From: Candidatus Thiocaldithrix dubininis
GTDB taxonomy: Bacteria > Pseudomonadota > Gammaproteobacteria > Thiotrichales > Thiotrichaceae
NCBI GenBank assembly: GCA_029972135.1
Contig: CP124755.1
Coordinates: 1,426,001 to 1,490,000 of the forward strand
Direction of reading: 5' to 3'
DNA length: 64,000 nt
Below, piece after piece: positions 39,821 to 49,663 of the stretch (position 1 is the first letter of the stretch; every line of letters starts with the position of its first letter). A program made the translations under genes and the position numbers. Below the pieces are notes generated by a model. That model saw nothing but the letters and a program-made list of their open reading frames with translations, did no database searches and had not been told where the DNA came from.

Positions 39821-40459
39821 CTAGTGGGTTTTAGCCGAAGGTGTTAATACCGTCTCTAAAACTGGCCATACATTGGCTAATAATTTGGGTTGTGCTTCAG
39901 CCGTTGGATGTAAGCCATCGGCTTGGACTAAATCCCAATTATCCGCCACGCCTTCCAATAAAAATGGCACAAAGGGCAGGCTGTATTGCTTGGCTAAATC
40001 GCTAAATACCGCTTCAAATTTTTCGGTAAATGCTGCGCCATAATTGGGGGGCACTTTAATGCCGATTAATACCACCTTGGCATGGCTGGCTTGTGCCAAT
40101 TGAATCATTTGCGTTAAGTTCTGCCGTGTTACCGCCGGATCAATACCACGTAAACCGTCATTTGCGCCTAATTCAAATAGCACGTAATCCGGTTTAGTAT
40201 CGCTTAAAGCTTTTGGGAAACGGCTTAAGCCGCCCGCTGTCGTCTCGCCGCTAATGCTGCCGTTGCTGATTTGATAACTAGAGCCTAATTGAGTTTGTAA
40301 TAAACTAACCCAGCCTTTTTCAAGCGGAATGCCGTAAGCCGCGCTTAAACTATCACCCCACACCAAGATAGTTTTGGGATTCGCCTCCGCCGCCATAACC
40401 TTAGGGGCAACTAGTAATACCGCGCAACAAGCGAATATCAGGTAAAGTGTGCGTAACAT
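39821..40459 (-). CDS. tesA: Periplasmic GDSL esterase, TesA-like
   Basis: TesA-type enzymes hydrolyse acyl esters and thioesters in the periplasm. The 212-residue protein has a signal peptide (cleavage near VMA-AE) and the SGNH blocks: WGDSLSAAYG (Ser), GSISGETTAGG (Gly), ELGANDGLRG (Asn) and DGLHPTAEAQ (Asp-His). It is divergent from the ybbA-ybbP pair, which is its common neighbour in Proteobacteria. Confidence 0.92.
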   Translation of the reverse strand: MLRTLYLIFACCAVLLVAPKVMAAEANPKTILVWGDSLSAAYGIPLEKGWVSLLQTQLGSSYQISNGSISGETTAGGLSRFPKALSDTKPDYVLFELGANDGLRGIDPAVTRQNLTQMIQLAQASHAKVVLIGIKVPPNYGAAFTEKFEAVFSDLAKQYSLPFVPFLLEGVADNWDLVQADGLHPTAEAQPKLLANVWPVLETVLTPSAKTH

Positions 40460-40482
40460 TAATTAAACGTCCTTAAAATAAA

Positions 40483-41157
40483 ATGATGAACACAAGCGTT
40501 ATTCAGACTCGTGACTTGGTTAAAACTATCCCGCAAAGCGGACATGATTTGCAAATCTTACGCGGAATTAATCTGGATATTGCCCAAGGGGAATCGGTCG
40601 CGATTACGGGCACATCCGGTTCGGGCAAAAGTACCTTATTGGGCTTATTAGCGGGTTTAGATTTACCCACAAGCGGCAGTATTGCGTTATTTGGGCAAGA
40701 CTTAACCCCAATGAATGAAGACCAACGCGCTGCTGTACGCTTAGGTAAGGTTGGCTTTGTGTTCCAATCTTTTCACTTGTTGGATAACTTAACCGCGCTG
40801 GAAAATGTATTACTACCGCTGGAATTGGGGGCGGCTAATGCGGAATTTAAAGCGCGTGCGGTACAAGCTTTACAACAAGTGGGTTTAGGGCAGCGTTTAA
40901 ATCATTATCCTACCCAATTGTCGGGGGGCGAACAGCAACGCGTGGCTTTAGCACGGGCGTTTGTTACACAACCGAAAATCCTATTTGCCGACGAGCCCAC
41001 CGGCAATTTAGACAAAGCCACAGGCTTAGAAATTACCCAATTATTATTTAATCTGCAAAACCAATGGCAAACCACATTAGTGTTGGTAACGCATGATGAA
41101 AGCTTAGCCGCCCGTTGCCAGAGCCATTATCGCATGGCGAATGGAGTATTGGTATGA
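40483..41157 (+). CDS. ybbA: ABC transporter ATPase YbbA
   Basis: The 224-residue ATPase has Walker A GTSGSGKS, signature LSGGEQQRVALARAF and Walker B ILFADEPTGNLD. It pairs with the FtsX-like permease that overlaps its stop. The pair belongs to the LolD/MacB group; its substrate is not established. The first codon is one of two adjacent ATGs. Confidence 0.92.
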   Translation: MMNTSVIQTRDLVKTIPQSGHDLQILRGINLDIAQGESVAITGTSGSGKSTLLGLLAGLDLPTSGSIALFGQDLTPMNEDQRAAVRLGKVGFVFQSFHLLDNLTALENVLLPLELGAANAEFKARAVQALQQVGLGQRLNHYPTQLSGGEQQRVALARAFVTQPKILFADEPTGNLDKATGLEITQLLFNLQNQWQTTLVLVTHDESLAARCQSHYRMANGVLV

Positions 41158-43610
41158 ACTCAGCGATTCGTCACTGGCGGCAACGTTGGCGCTTGCCAGA
41201 ATTACGCTTACTTATGTTAGCGTTGATTATTTCGGTGACCGTCATTACCGCCGTGGGGTTTTTTAGTAGCCGCGTGGAAAACGCCATGCAGGCACAAGCC
41301 CAGCAATTATTAGGCGGCGATTTGGTGATTACGGCGGCGCGTCCACAAGACAATGCGCGCTTACAACAAGCCCAACAAGCGGGCTTGCAAACCACTGCGA
41401 CGATTAGCTTTCCTAGCGTGGCAAGTGCGGGCGACAAGCTGCAACTAAGCCAGTTAAAAGCCATCAGCCAAGGTTACCCTTTACGTGGTGAATTAAAAAC
41501 CGCTAGCCAACTAAGCGGTGAGGAAGTGCTCAGCAATGGGCAAATTCCAGCGCGGGGTGAAGTTTGGGCAGAAGCGCGTTTATTTACAGCATTGGGGATA
41601 GCCACGAATGCCGACATTAAACTAGGGCAACAAACTTTTAAACTCAGTCGCGTATTAACCCAAGAACCGGATCGTGGCACGAATTTATTTCAGTTTGCGC
41701 CCGTATTAATCATGAATGCGCAGGATTTACCCGCGACCAAACTGTTAACGCCCGCCAGCCGCGCTACGTTTAGCCAACTCTTTGCCGGTGACAGTCAGGC
41801 GATTAAACGTTTTAAACAGACGGTCGAAACCCAGTTAAAACCGACCGAACGCATTCGTACCTTGCAGGAAGATTTAAGTTCTGTGCAACAAGCCTTACAA
41901 CGTTCGGGGCGTTTCTTAAATTTAGCTGCCTTATTAAGCGTGGTATTAGCAGGTGTGGCAGTGGTATTAACTGCCAATAGCCTGATGCAACGTGAGTTAT
42001 CGAGCGTGGCGGTATTAAAATCGATGGGCTTATCGCGGCGGCGGATTCTAAGCGATTATCTCAGTAGTTTAGGCGTTACCGCGCTCATCGGTTCAGTGCT
42101 GGGTATTGCCTTAGGCTTTGTGTTGCAATATGTATTGGCGTATTGGTTGGGTGATTTAATTGACAAACATTTACCCGCGCCAAGTCTAACGCCGGTGTTT
42201 GCCGGTTTGTTTACCAGCTTTTTGCTCTTGTTGGGCTTTGCTTTGCCACAATTATTGCGCTTAGTCGATACCTCGCCGATGCAAATTTTTCAAGGCGCAT
42301 TGCAAAGACCGAATAGTGTAACGTGGTGGGTGATTGGCTCGGTATTGTTAGCCGTGTTTATGTTGCTGTGGTGGCAAGCGCACGATTTAAAACTCGCCTT
42401 GTTCGTAATGCTGGGTTTACTAAGCGCGATTGCTTTATTTGCGTTATTAGCAAAAGCGGGGTTAGCCAGTTTACAAGCCTTAAGTAAGCGCTATGGTTTG
42501 GGTTGGTTAGGGTTAGGCGGGCGCTCGCAACGCGCTGTATTATTGGTGGTGGTGTTTGCGACTGGCTTATTTGCCTTATTGTTATTAACCACTGTGCGTA
42601 CCGATTTAATTAATCGTTGGCAAGCCAGTTTACCTGCGGATGCGCCGGATCAATTTCTGATTAATATTCAACCGCAAGAAGTCGCACCTTTACAGCAATT
42701 CTTGCAACAACATCAGCTTAAAGCCACGTTTTACCCCATGATTCGCGGGCGTTTAGTGGCGATTAATCAAAAACCTGTGCAAAGTGCAGATTATCAAAAT
42801 GAACAAGATCGGCGTTTAGTCGAACGTGAATTTAATTTGTCTTCTTTTGCCGAGTTACCCAAGAGTAATGTGGTGTTACAAGGACAGTGGTTTAATGCGC
42901 AAACCCAAGGTTTTTCCATTGAACAGGATATTGGCAAACGCTTGCATTTTGGTCTAGGCGATCAATTAACCTTTGACGTTGCTGGGCAAAGCATTACGCA
43001 AACCGTTACCAGTGTACGCGAAGTGCGTTGGGACAGTATGCAACCCAATTTCTTTGTGATTGCTGCTCCCAATAGCATGTTAGATTTTCCGCAAACTTTT
43101 ATTACCAGTATTCATGTTGGCGCGGACAAAACGCTGTTGCGTGATTTGGTTAAACAGTTTCCGAGTGTGACCGCGATTGATGTCGGCAAAATCTTGGCGC
43201 AAATTCGTGCCTTAATCGAACAAGCCAGTTTAGCGGTACAAGGTATTTTTGTGTTTACCTTATTTGCAGGCTTAGTCGTGTTAATTGCTGCTTTGCAATC
43301 ACAAAAAACCGAGCGCCAGCGTGAAATTGCGATTCTAAAAACCTTAGGGGCAAGTCAGCGCTTATTAAAACGCCGCATTTGGGCAGAGTTTAGCTTGTTA
43401 GGGGCGGTCGCAGGTTTATTAGCCGGATTAGTCGCCAGCTTGGCGGGTACATTATTTGGCTATTTTCTATTTGATTTAGACTGGCAGATTAGTATTTGGC
43501 CCTTGTTATTGGGCGGGATATTAGGCAGCAGTTTGGTAGGCATAGCAGGGTATTTAAACCTGAAACCGTTATTACAAGTCTTGCCTATGAGTTTATTAAA
43601 AAGCGGATAG
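41154..43610 (+). CDS. ybbP: FtsX-like ABC permease YbbP
   Basis: I start at ATG 41154, overlapping the ybbA stop, giving 818 residues. The protein has an N-terminal membrane helix, a large periplasmic domain, a block of three or more helices at about residues 260-380 (FtsX type), a middle pair of helices (about 395-450), a second periplasmic domain and three C-terminal helices. The coupling segment VAVLKSMGLSRRRIL repeats as IAILKTLGASQRLLK before the last FtsX block. Confidence 0.9.
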   Translation: MNSAIRHWRQRWRLPELRLLMLALIISVTVITAVGFFSSRVENAMQAQAQQLLGGDLVITAARPQDNARLQQAQQAGLQTTATISFPSVASAGDKLQLSQLKAISQGYPLRGELKTASQLSGEEVLSNGQIPARGEVWAEARLFTALGIATNADIKLGQQTFKLSRVLTQEPDRGTNLFQFAPVLIMNAQDLPATKLLTPASRATFSQLFAGDSQAIKRFKQTVETQLKPTERIRTLQEDLSSVQQALQRSGRFLNLAALLSVVLAGVAVVLTANSLMQRELSSVAVLKSMGLSRRRILSDYLSSLGVTALIGSVLGIALGFVLQYVLAYWLGDLIDKHLPAPSLTPVFAGLFTSFLLLLGFALPQLLRLVDTSPMQIFQGALQRPNSVTWWVIGSVLLAVFMLLWWQAHDLKLALFVMLGLLSAIALFALLAKAGLASLQALSKRYGLGWLGLGGRSQRAVLLVVVFATGLFALLLLTTVRTDLINRWQASLPADAPDQFLINIQPQEVAPLQQFLQQHQLKATFYPMIRGRLVAINQKPVQSADYQNEQDRRLVEREFNLSSFAELPKSNVVLQGQWFNAQTQGFSIEQDIGKRLHFGLGDQLTFDVAGQSITQTVTSVREVRWDSMQPNFFVIAAPNSMLDFPQTFITSIHVGADKTLLRDLVKQFPSVTAIDVGKILAQIRALIEQASLAVQGIFVFTLFAGLVVLIAALQSQKTERQREIAILKTLGASQRLLKRRIWAEFSLLGAVAGLLAGLVASLAGTLFGYFLFDLDWQISIWPLLLGGILGSSLVGIAGYLNLKPLLQVLPMSLLKSG

Positions 43611-43700
43611 TTGCGATTATCGCCTGAGCGTCGTCCTTTGCCCCAGAGCCTGCTACACTCTGGGGTAGCTAATACTAAAAATAACATTGGATTACAAATT

Positions 43701-45368
43701 ATGGTGACCGCTGAAGTGTCTGAACAAGCCCCACAATTGATTCCACATACTGAAGCTAAAGCCAAAGTGTGGGTGGCTAACTTGCCCATTACCAATCCGG
43801 GTGAAACCACAAAACGTCTGTTTTATGGCTTAGTGGATTTAAATCGCCGTGCCTTGCCAGTAGCAACACGCATTGCGATTGGTGAAATGTTAATTCCTGC
43901 AATGGGCGTGGCATTAGAAGCCTTACAACGGCATTTGGTGGCGCGAGCCTTCCCCTTGACGGCGAAAACGCAGAAAATTTTTGAACTAGCGCAATCCTTG
44001 ACTTTGGAATTTGCCGGACTTTATCAAGTTGCGGCGTTAGATATTATTACTAAAAAAGAAGGTAATAAAAAATTATTAAGCGTAGCTCTATACCGTGCAT
44101 TAGATTATATGACGCAAGTGCTATTATTAAACTATTCTGTTTATATTCGCACCCGTGAAACCTTATGGCATGATATTCATCACTTATATTTATTAGCCGT
44201 TGAAAATGGTGTCGATCAAGTTAAATTAAAAGAACATAATATCGGCGCACCGAGTATTGAAGCCCGTTATATTCAAGCTAATTTATTAGCATTAAGTAAA
44301 CCTTATAGTTTGCGGCAAGGTGAAGTGACACGTTTAGCGCAATATTATATGCAAAATACGGCACTAACTAGTTTAAGTCGTGAACCCGAAAATCAGACCA
44401 GTGCTTATGTTTATGCCGTTATTTTAAATAGTGATGAACCCGCTGCGTTAATTCCCATTAGTGACTTACCGCATTCACCCACCGTGCGCGTGTTAAATTT
44501 ACATAATTTACTGACTTTATTGGATAAACATATTCGTGATTTAGAAACCAGCGGTGTCCCGCCTATGCTTATGCAGCAAAATGGTTTAAGCCGTAATTTG
44601 GCTAAGCGCGTGATTTACCATTTAAGCAGTGTGCGTAATCGTAACTTTAATCGTTTCCCGAAAAACGAAAAAGTAGGTATGGTGACGCAATTAAAAGATG
44701 TTTTGGATGTAGTCTTAGACAGTGGCAAAAATTCTAAAGCAGCTATTGAAGAAGACGTATTATTCAATGTGTTTGCTTATAATGAAACAGCAAATGATAG
44801 CGAGCAAACGCGGCAAGTGGCTTTTAAAACGGAACACGAAGAAGGTGCGCGTATTCAATCGTGGCGGATTTTGAATAGTAGCCTGGGTGGTTATGGCTTG
44901 TGTTGGGAAGATAAAGAAGAATCCGGCGCACGGGTTGGCGAAATTGTAGGCTTACGTGATTTAAGTAATGACAGCGCCACTTGGATGGTTGGGGTGATTA
45001 AATGGATGGAATTTGTTGGCAGCAAAGGCTTATGCTGCGGGATTGAATTATTGTCCACTAAAGCCATGCCCTTAACCGTGTTAAGTGTGCGGGGACGTAA
45101 ATTACAGCAAGCCTTACCAATGGATGGTTTAATGTTGCCCAGTATTGAAGGGGTTCGCCCTGATGCTTCTTTAATCTTGCCTGCTTATATTTTTCGCGAA
45201 GAAGACGAAATTACCCTCAAATTTGCCGAACGTACTGAACAAGTTAGGTTGTTGTTATTAGACGAATGTTTAGGTGCATTTGCCCACTTCCGTTTTGATA
45301 AGGTGTTAGCGACCAAGATGGTGGAAGACGAATACGAAGATTTCAATGCAATTTGGGCAGCTTTATAG
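43701..45368 (+). CDS. Large PilZ-like (atypical c-di-GMP) regulatory protein
   Basis: I start at ATG 43701 (MVTAEVSEQ, 555 residues). Residues 1-430 are mostly helical, with no enzyme motif. The C-terminal region (about 390-530) contains NSSLGGYGLCWEDKEESGARVGEIVGLRD, a D/N-x-S-x-x-G pattern like the second c-di-GMP motif of PilZ domains; an RxxxR-type element is less clear. Similar long PilZ proteins occur in Pseudomonas and Xanthomonas. It precedes the FimX-like gene by 82 bases, so a shared c-di-GMP pathway is likely but inferred. Confidence 0.6.
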   Translation: MVTAEVSEQAPQLIPHTEAKAKVWVANLPITNPGETTKRLFYGLVDLNRRALPVATRIAIGEMLIPAMGVALEALQRHLVARAFPLTAKTQKIFELAQSLTLEFAGLYQVAALDIITKKEGNKKLLSVALYRALDYMTQVLLLNYSVYIRTRETLWHDIHHLYLLAVENGVDQVKLKEHNIGAPSIEARYIQANLLALSKPYSLRQGEVTRLAQYYMQNTALTSLSREPENQTSAYVYAVILNSDEPAALIPISDLPHSPTVRVLNLHNLLTLLDKHIRDLETSGVPPMLMQQNGLSRNLAKRVIYHLSSVRNRNFNRFPKNEKVGMVTQLKDVLDVVLDSGKNSKAAIEEDVLFNVFAYNETANDSEQTRQVAFKTEHEEGARIQSWRILNSSLGGYGLCWEDKEESGARVGEIVGLRDLSNDSATWMVGVIKWMEFVGSKGLCCGIELLSTKAMPLTVLSVRGRKLQQALPMDGLMLPSIEGVRPDASLILPAYIFREEDEITLKFAERTEQVRLLLLDECLGAFAHFRFDKVLATKMVEDEYEDFNAIWAAL

Positions 45369-45450
45369 CAGAACGCAGTTTATCACCGTGCGCTTAGCGG
45401 TAATCGGTCTGTGCCTAGAGTAAGTTAAACGCAAACCGTATCTTCTGCTC

Positions 45451-47058
45451 ATGAATAAGCAGAAGATACATTGTGTTATTGTTGACCGTAATGCCGAAAT
45501 GACAGCGTTTTTAGATGCTGCTGTGCGTTCGATTAAACGACCTTTGCAATTACATTCCGCTGTTACCTTGCCGCAAATGGTAGGGTTATTGAAAGATCTT
45601 AAACCGCATATCTTGTTTTGTCCTTATATTCGTAACGAACATAGTAATCGGAAGTTTATTGAAGTTTTACAAAAGTATTCACTCGATACCGTCTTAGTTT
45701 GGTTACACGACGATCAGTGGCAGGGCTTAACGCATTGGTTACTAGGCGTAGAGTTCTGTATTTTGCCTACCAATGACATTGATTATTTTCGTAATTATGT
45801 GGATTTTTTAATTCGCTATGCCAGCATTAAGTCCGATTTTCGGCAATGTAAAAAGTTGCTGCATATATCAGAAGTACGTTGTCATTGGCTAGTGGATTAT
45901 TCGTGGGAGCCGATTGCTTATATTGCGAAAGGTATGCATTTATACGCAAATTACGCTTATTTAAGTTTATTAGGCTTTAATTCTGTTAAACATGCACAAA
46001 CGATTGCTTTAGAAAAAATTATTGATGAAGAGGAACAAGCTGCATTTAGTACACTTAGTAATTTGGCTATGACCGTAAATGAGCCTTCTAATCGTTTATT
46101 AACGACTTTAGTTACCTTAGATGGGCAAGCTTTACGGGCAGATGTTCGCTTTATTCCAGCGGTTTTGAAAGGACGGCGTTGTATTCAATTGCATGTGCGG
46201 CCGGTTGAACAGGTGAAAACCAATTTAAGCCCAGTATTATTAAGTGGCAAAACTCCTTGGGATCAATTACCTAATCAAACTACGACTAAACTGGAATCAT
46301 TGGTTAATTTGCCCAAAAATACCAGTGCTACAAGTACATTAGACGTTAGCCCAGAAGTGCATTTGCCGATTGCAGGCATTAAAGCACATTTTAATCTATT
46401 AACTAAATTAAAGCCTAATTTGCCAGATTTATATTTAGCTGAACCCATTTTTCAATCTGGGGGCGGCTTGAAAGCAGATTACCTCACCTTAACCAATAAA
46501 CTCAGTACCAGTTTAGGGCGGTTTCGTCTGGATTATTGGAATATTGCGCAAGCACTTGCTAGATTAAAACAAGCTAGGCATAAAGGTGAAAATATCGTTT
46601 GTTTTGTTTCTTTAGGTGAGGCGGTTTTTACGAATGAAACCTTATTAATTCAGTTGATTAATTTTTTAATTAAACAAAAAGATTATACACCTTATTTAGT
46701 ATTAGGTTTGGCAACTCCTTTTTGTATACGCTATATGCAATTCATAACACGCTTATTAAAATTATTAAAACAAACACAAGTGCAAATCGCTTTAGACCAA
46801 CTAGTGCTAGATAATAATGCTACTAAACTTATTAGTGCTGTCAAACCAAGCTATATTCGGTTGGAAACTGATACTTTAGCAAAAATTAGAAAACAAGCTA
46901 AAAGTGCGCAACAGTTTCAAATATGGTTAAAGCAATTGGATAATAATACACAACTTATTGTATCAGAAGTAAATGATACTAAAGCTTTGAGATTTTTGAA
47001 GCATGCAGGTATAGCTTATTTAAGTGGCTCAGTTACCGAATTGCAAGCAGTCAGCTAG
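45451..47058 (+). CDS. FimX-like protein with REC-like, PAS-like and degenerate EAL domains
   Basis: The 535-residue protein has a receiver-like N-terminus (HCVIVDRNAEMTAFLDAAVR, lacking a clear phospho-Asp at the expected site), a PAS-like middle (about 145-250) and a C-terminal EAL-like fold (about 330-535). The EAL signature is absent: the region where it should be reads YLAEPIFQSGGGLKADY. No GGDEF is present. FimX proteins use such inactive domains to bind c-di-GMP and control type IV pilus assembly through PilZ. With pilZ at 26077 and pilF at 32126 this fits, but which ligand it binds is not shown by sequence alone. Confidence 0.65.
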   Translation: MNKQKIHCVIVDRNAEMTAFLDAAVRSIKRPLQLHSAVTLPQMVGLLKDLKPHILFCPYIRNEHSNRKFIEVLQKYSLDTVLVWLHDDQWQGLTHWLLGVEFCILPTNDIDYFRNYVDFLIRYASIKSDFRQCKKLLHISEVRCHWLVDYSWEPIAYIAKGMHLYANYAYLSLLGFNSVKHAQTIALEKIIDEEEQAAFSTLSNLAMTVNEPSNRLLTTLVTLDGQALRADVRFIPAVLKGRRCIQLHVRPVEQVKTNLSPVLLSGKTPWDQLPNQTTTKLESLVNLPKNTSATSTLDVSPEVHLPIAGIKAHFNLLTKLKPNLPDLYLAEPIFQSGGGLKADYLTLTNKLSTSLGRFRLDYWNIAQALARLKQARHKGENIVCFVSLGEAVFTNETLLIQLINFLIKQKDYTPYLVLGLATPFCIRYMQFITRLLKLLKQTQVQIALDQLVLDNNATKLISAVKPSYIRLETDTLAKIRKQAKSAQQFQIWLKQLDNNTQLIVSEVNDTKALRFLKHAGIAYLSGSVTELQAVS

Positions 47059-47062
47059 TTTT

Positions 47063-48592
47063 ATGATAAATCAGCCCACTAAAATAGCGGTGGTTGTAGA
47101 TTCGGTGCAGGTTTATAAATGGCAAAAAACTTTAATCGAGCTGTTAAGTCAAAAAGAAAATATTAGTATCTTTCTGATAAATTTAAATAATTCTACTGGC
47201 TTGAATACAGTTCAGTATTATGGATATTATTTTTTACAAACTATTGATGCTCTATTGTTTAGAACCCCCATTGATGCTTTGCAAAAACAACATTTGAAAT
47301 TAAACTTTTTTACCTTGACATGGTTGCAAGCTAATGAAGTAGATTTGGTTTGGGACTTAACAGGCAAGCTTGCTCTTCATGAATTTGACAGTAATTCTTT
47401 AAAGTTTGGTATTTGGCAATTAAGTTATAACAATGACAATAAAGATTGTTTGAGTGTAGCTTATCAAAGCTTGTTCAGTAAACAATCATTAATTGATGTT
47501 TATCTTAATTGCTATCAGCACAAGTGTTATGCACAGCAAAAAATTGCCAGTATTAGCCAAGAAGGTTATTCGATTAATCGAACCAATAATAGTTATTTAT
47601 GGCGCTTAACGTACCTATTAGTTGAAAAATTCGATGTGTTTTTATTTGATCGAAAATCTTGGTTGGTTAAAAAAGGTTTATTATTAATTAATAGTGGCTA
47701 TTTTTACAACTTTAAAAGTATTTTTATTTTTCGGATCTATTTATTTTTTATTCTGCGTAAATTAATCAGTTACCAAAAAAAATATTATGAACAATGGCGT
47801 TTAGCAATTATTTGTTTGAATACAAAACAAGTATACGATATCCGTATAGCAAGTGACAGATTTTGGGCTGACCCATTTATTGTTGATTTTAATAATAAGC
47901 TTTATATATTTTTTGAAGAGCTTTTTTTTAAGGAAAATAAAGGAAAGTTAAAGGTTGCAGAGCTAAGTAAAGATTTCAAAGTTACTAATGAAAAGATAAT
48001 TCTTGAGCAAAGCTATCATTTATCCTATCCTAATGTTTTTTTATTTGCAGGTCATCATTATTTGCTGCCAGAAACTGCTGATAATAATACATTAGAATTA
48101 TATCAGGCTGTTGACTTTCCATATCGTTGGCAGCGTGTACATTATATTATGCAAGATATTAAGGCTTATGATCCAACCCTCATTGAGTATCAAGGCTTGT
48201 GGTATTTATTTGTGACGATGAAACCACATGTTGCTTGTTCAAGTCATGATAGTTTATATATTTTTTATGCTGAATCGCCACTAAGTCAGCATTGGCAAGC
48301 ACACCAGCAAAATCCAGTGATAGTTAATGCTGCATTTGCCCGTCCTGCGGGGCAGTTTTTTTGGCAAGATAATCAATTATATCGCCCTTCGCAAAATTGT
48401 GCAGGAAGTTATGGGAAAGCAATTAATATTAATAAAGTCTGTAAACTTAGTCCTTTGGAGTATGAAGAAATATTAATAGATCAATATTCAACAACATTAG
48501 ATGCTAATACGTTAGGTACGCATACTTGGAATAAATATGGGCATATTGCTGTAAGTGATAAATTATATCGACAAGTACGTTATGACTGCTAA
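47063..48592 (+). CDS. Exopolysaccharide-cluster protein with GINT1-N-like beta-propeller domain
   Basis: The 509-residue protein starts at ATG 47063. Its N-terminal half (about 1-210) is of a type I cannot name, though the opening IAVVVDSVQVYKWQKTLIELL recalls a Rossmann-type transferase. The C-terminal half (about 250-509) has propeller-style repeats: DRFWADPFIVDFNNKLYIFFEE, YHLSYPNVFLFAGHHYLLPE, YDPTLIEYQGLWYLFVT and FARPAGQFFWQDNQLYRPSQ. Such domains accompany glycosyl- or formyltransferases in polysaccharide clusters. The DNA here is extremely AT-rich. It is the first gene of the cluster. Confidence 0.6.
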   Translation: MINQPTKIAVVVDSVQVYKWQKTLIELLSQKENISIFLINLNNSTGLNTVQYYGYYFLQTIDALLFRTPIDALQKQHLKLNFFTLTWLQANEVDLVWDLTGKLALHEFDSNSLKFGIWQLSYNNDNKDCLSVAYQSLFSKQSLIDVYLNCYQHKCYAQQKIASISQEGYSINRTNNSYLWRLTYLLVEKFDVFLFDRKSWLVKKGLLLINSGYFYNFKSIFIFRIYLFFILRKLISYQKKYYEQWRLAIICLNTKQVYDIRIASDRFWADPFIVDFNNKLYIFFEELFFKENKGKLKVAELSKDFKVTNEKIILEQSYHLSYPNVFLFAGHHYLLPETADNNTLELYQAVDFPYRWQRVHYIMQDIKAYDPTLIEYQGLWYLFVTMKPHVACSSHDSLYIFYAESPLSQHWQAHQQNPVIVNAAFARPAGQFFWQDNQLYRPSQNCAGSYGKAININKVCKLSPLEYEEILIDQYSTTLDANTLGTHTWNKYGHIAVSDKLYRQVRYDC

Positions 48593-48604
48593 TATAACTT
48601 GATT

Positions 48605-49663
48605 ATGAAAATTGCTATTATTATTTACTCATTACAATCAGGTGGCGCAGAAAAAGTTGCGGCTGATTTATCCTTAGAATTTGCTAAAAATCACCAAGTT
48701 GATTTAATTTTATTTGATAGTAAACTAATTAAATATCATTATGCGGGACAATTGGTTGATTTAAACCTGCCTGCTATTCAAGGCAGTACTATTAGGCGTT
48801 TTGTTAATTTTCTGTATCGAGCTTATAAATTAAAAAAATTATTTACTAAGCATCAATATAAACAAATAATTGCTATTATGGAACATGCAGCATTTCCGGC
48901 AATTCTAGCAAATAAGGCTACCATTGCCGCTAACCATTGTAATCCAGAGCGAAATTTTTCTAAATTTGATTGGCTATTTGCACAATGGCTTTACCCGCGA
49001 GCTAAAAAGATTGTGACGGTCTCTAAACAAGGCGAAATGATTTTTAAACAGCATTTGCATCTAAAAAATACAATTTGTTTATTTAATCCAGTCAGTTTTT
49101 CATATATTCAAAATTTGAGCTTGCAAACTGTACAGCATTATCCTGAACAAACTTACTTTGTTGCAGTTGGACGCTTGCAGCCTGAAAAAAATTTTGCAGG
49201 TTTGGTTAAAGCTTTTTCTCAAACTAAAGCTTTAGCCGACTATCAATTAATTATTTTAGGCGAAGGTATATTACGAGCAGAATTACAAAGCTTAATTCAA
49301 ACATTAGGCTTAAGTCATAAGGTTCATTTGTATGGATTTGTATCCAACCCCTATCCTTATATAGCAAAAGCACATGCCTTGGTGTTAGCAAGTTGGCATG
49401 AAGGTTTTCCATTAGTATTGGTGGAGGCATTAGGCTTGCATCGTCCGGTAATTGCTACCGATTGTGAAACAGGGCCTCGTGAAATTATTCAACATAATCA
49501 CAATGGTTTATTAGTTCCCCCCGGCGATAGCATTGCACTAACTCAAGCTATAGATCAATTGGCTTTCAATGAAACTTTATATGAAAAATTGGCGCAAAAT
49601 GCCGCGAGTTCCGTGCAACATTTAAATATTGAACGAGTTGCACAACAGTGGTTAGACTTATAA
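48605..49663 (+). CDS. Family 4 glycosyltransferase
   Basis: The 352-residue GT-B protein (ATG 48605) has SGGAEKVAADL near its start, the central VAVGRLQPEKNF and the C-terminal donor-binding motif EGFPLVLVEALGLHRPVIAT (E-x7-E) followed by GPREII and NGLLVPPGD. It adds a sugar to a lipid-linked or growing glycan on the cytoplasmic side; donor and acceptor are unknown. It is paralogous to the glycosyltransferase at 52700. Confidence 0.88.
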   Translation: MKIAIIIYSLQSGGAEKVAADLSLEFAKNHQVDLILFDSKLIKYHYAGQLVDLNLPAIQGSTIRRFVNFLYRAYKLKKLFTKHQYKQIIAIMEHAAFPAILANKATIAANHCNPERNFSKFDWLFAQWLYPRAKKIVTVSKQGEMIFKQHLHLKNTICLFNPVSFSYIQNLSLQTVQHYPEQTYFVAVGRLQPEKNFAGLVKAFSQTKALADYQLIILGEGILRAELQSLIQTLGLSHKVHLYGFVSNPYPYIAKAHALVLASWHEGFPLVLVEALGLHRPVIATDCETGPREIIQHNHNGLLVPPGDSIALTQAIDQLAFNETLYEKLAQNAASSVQHLNIERVAQQWLDL

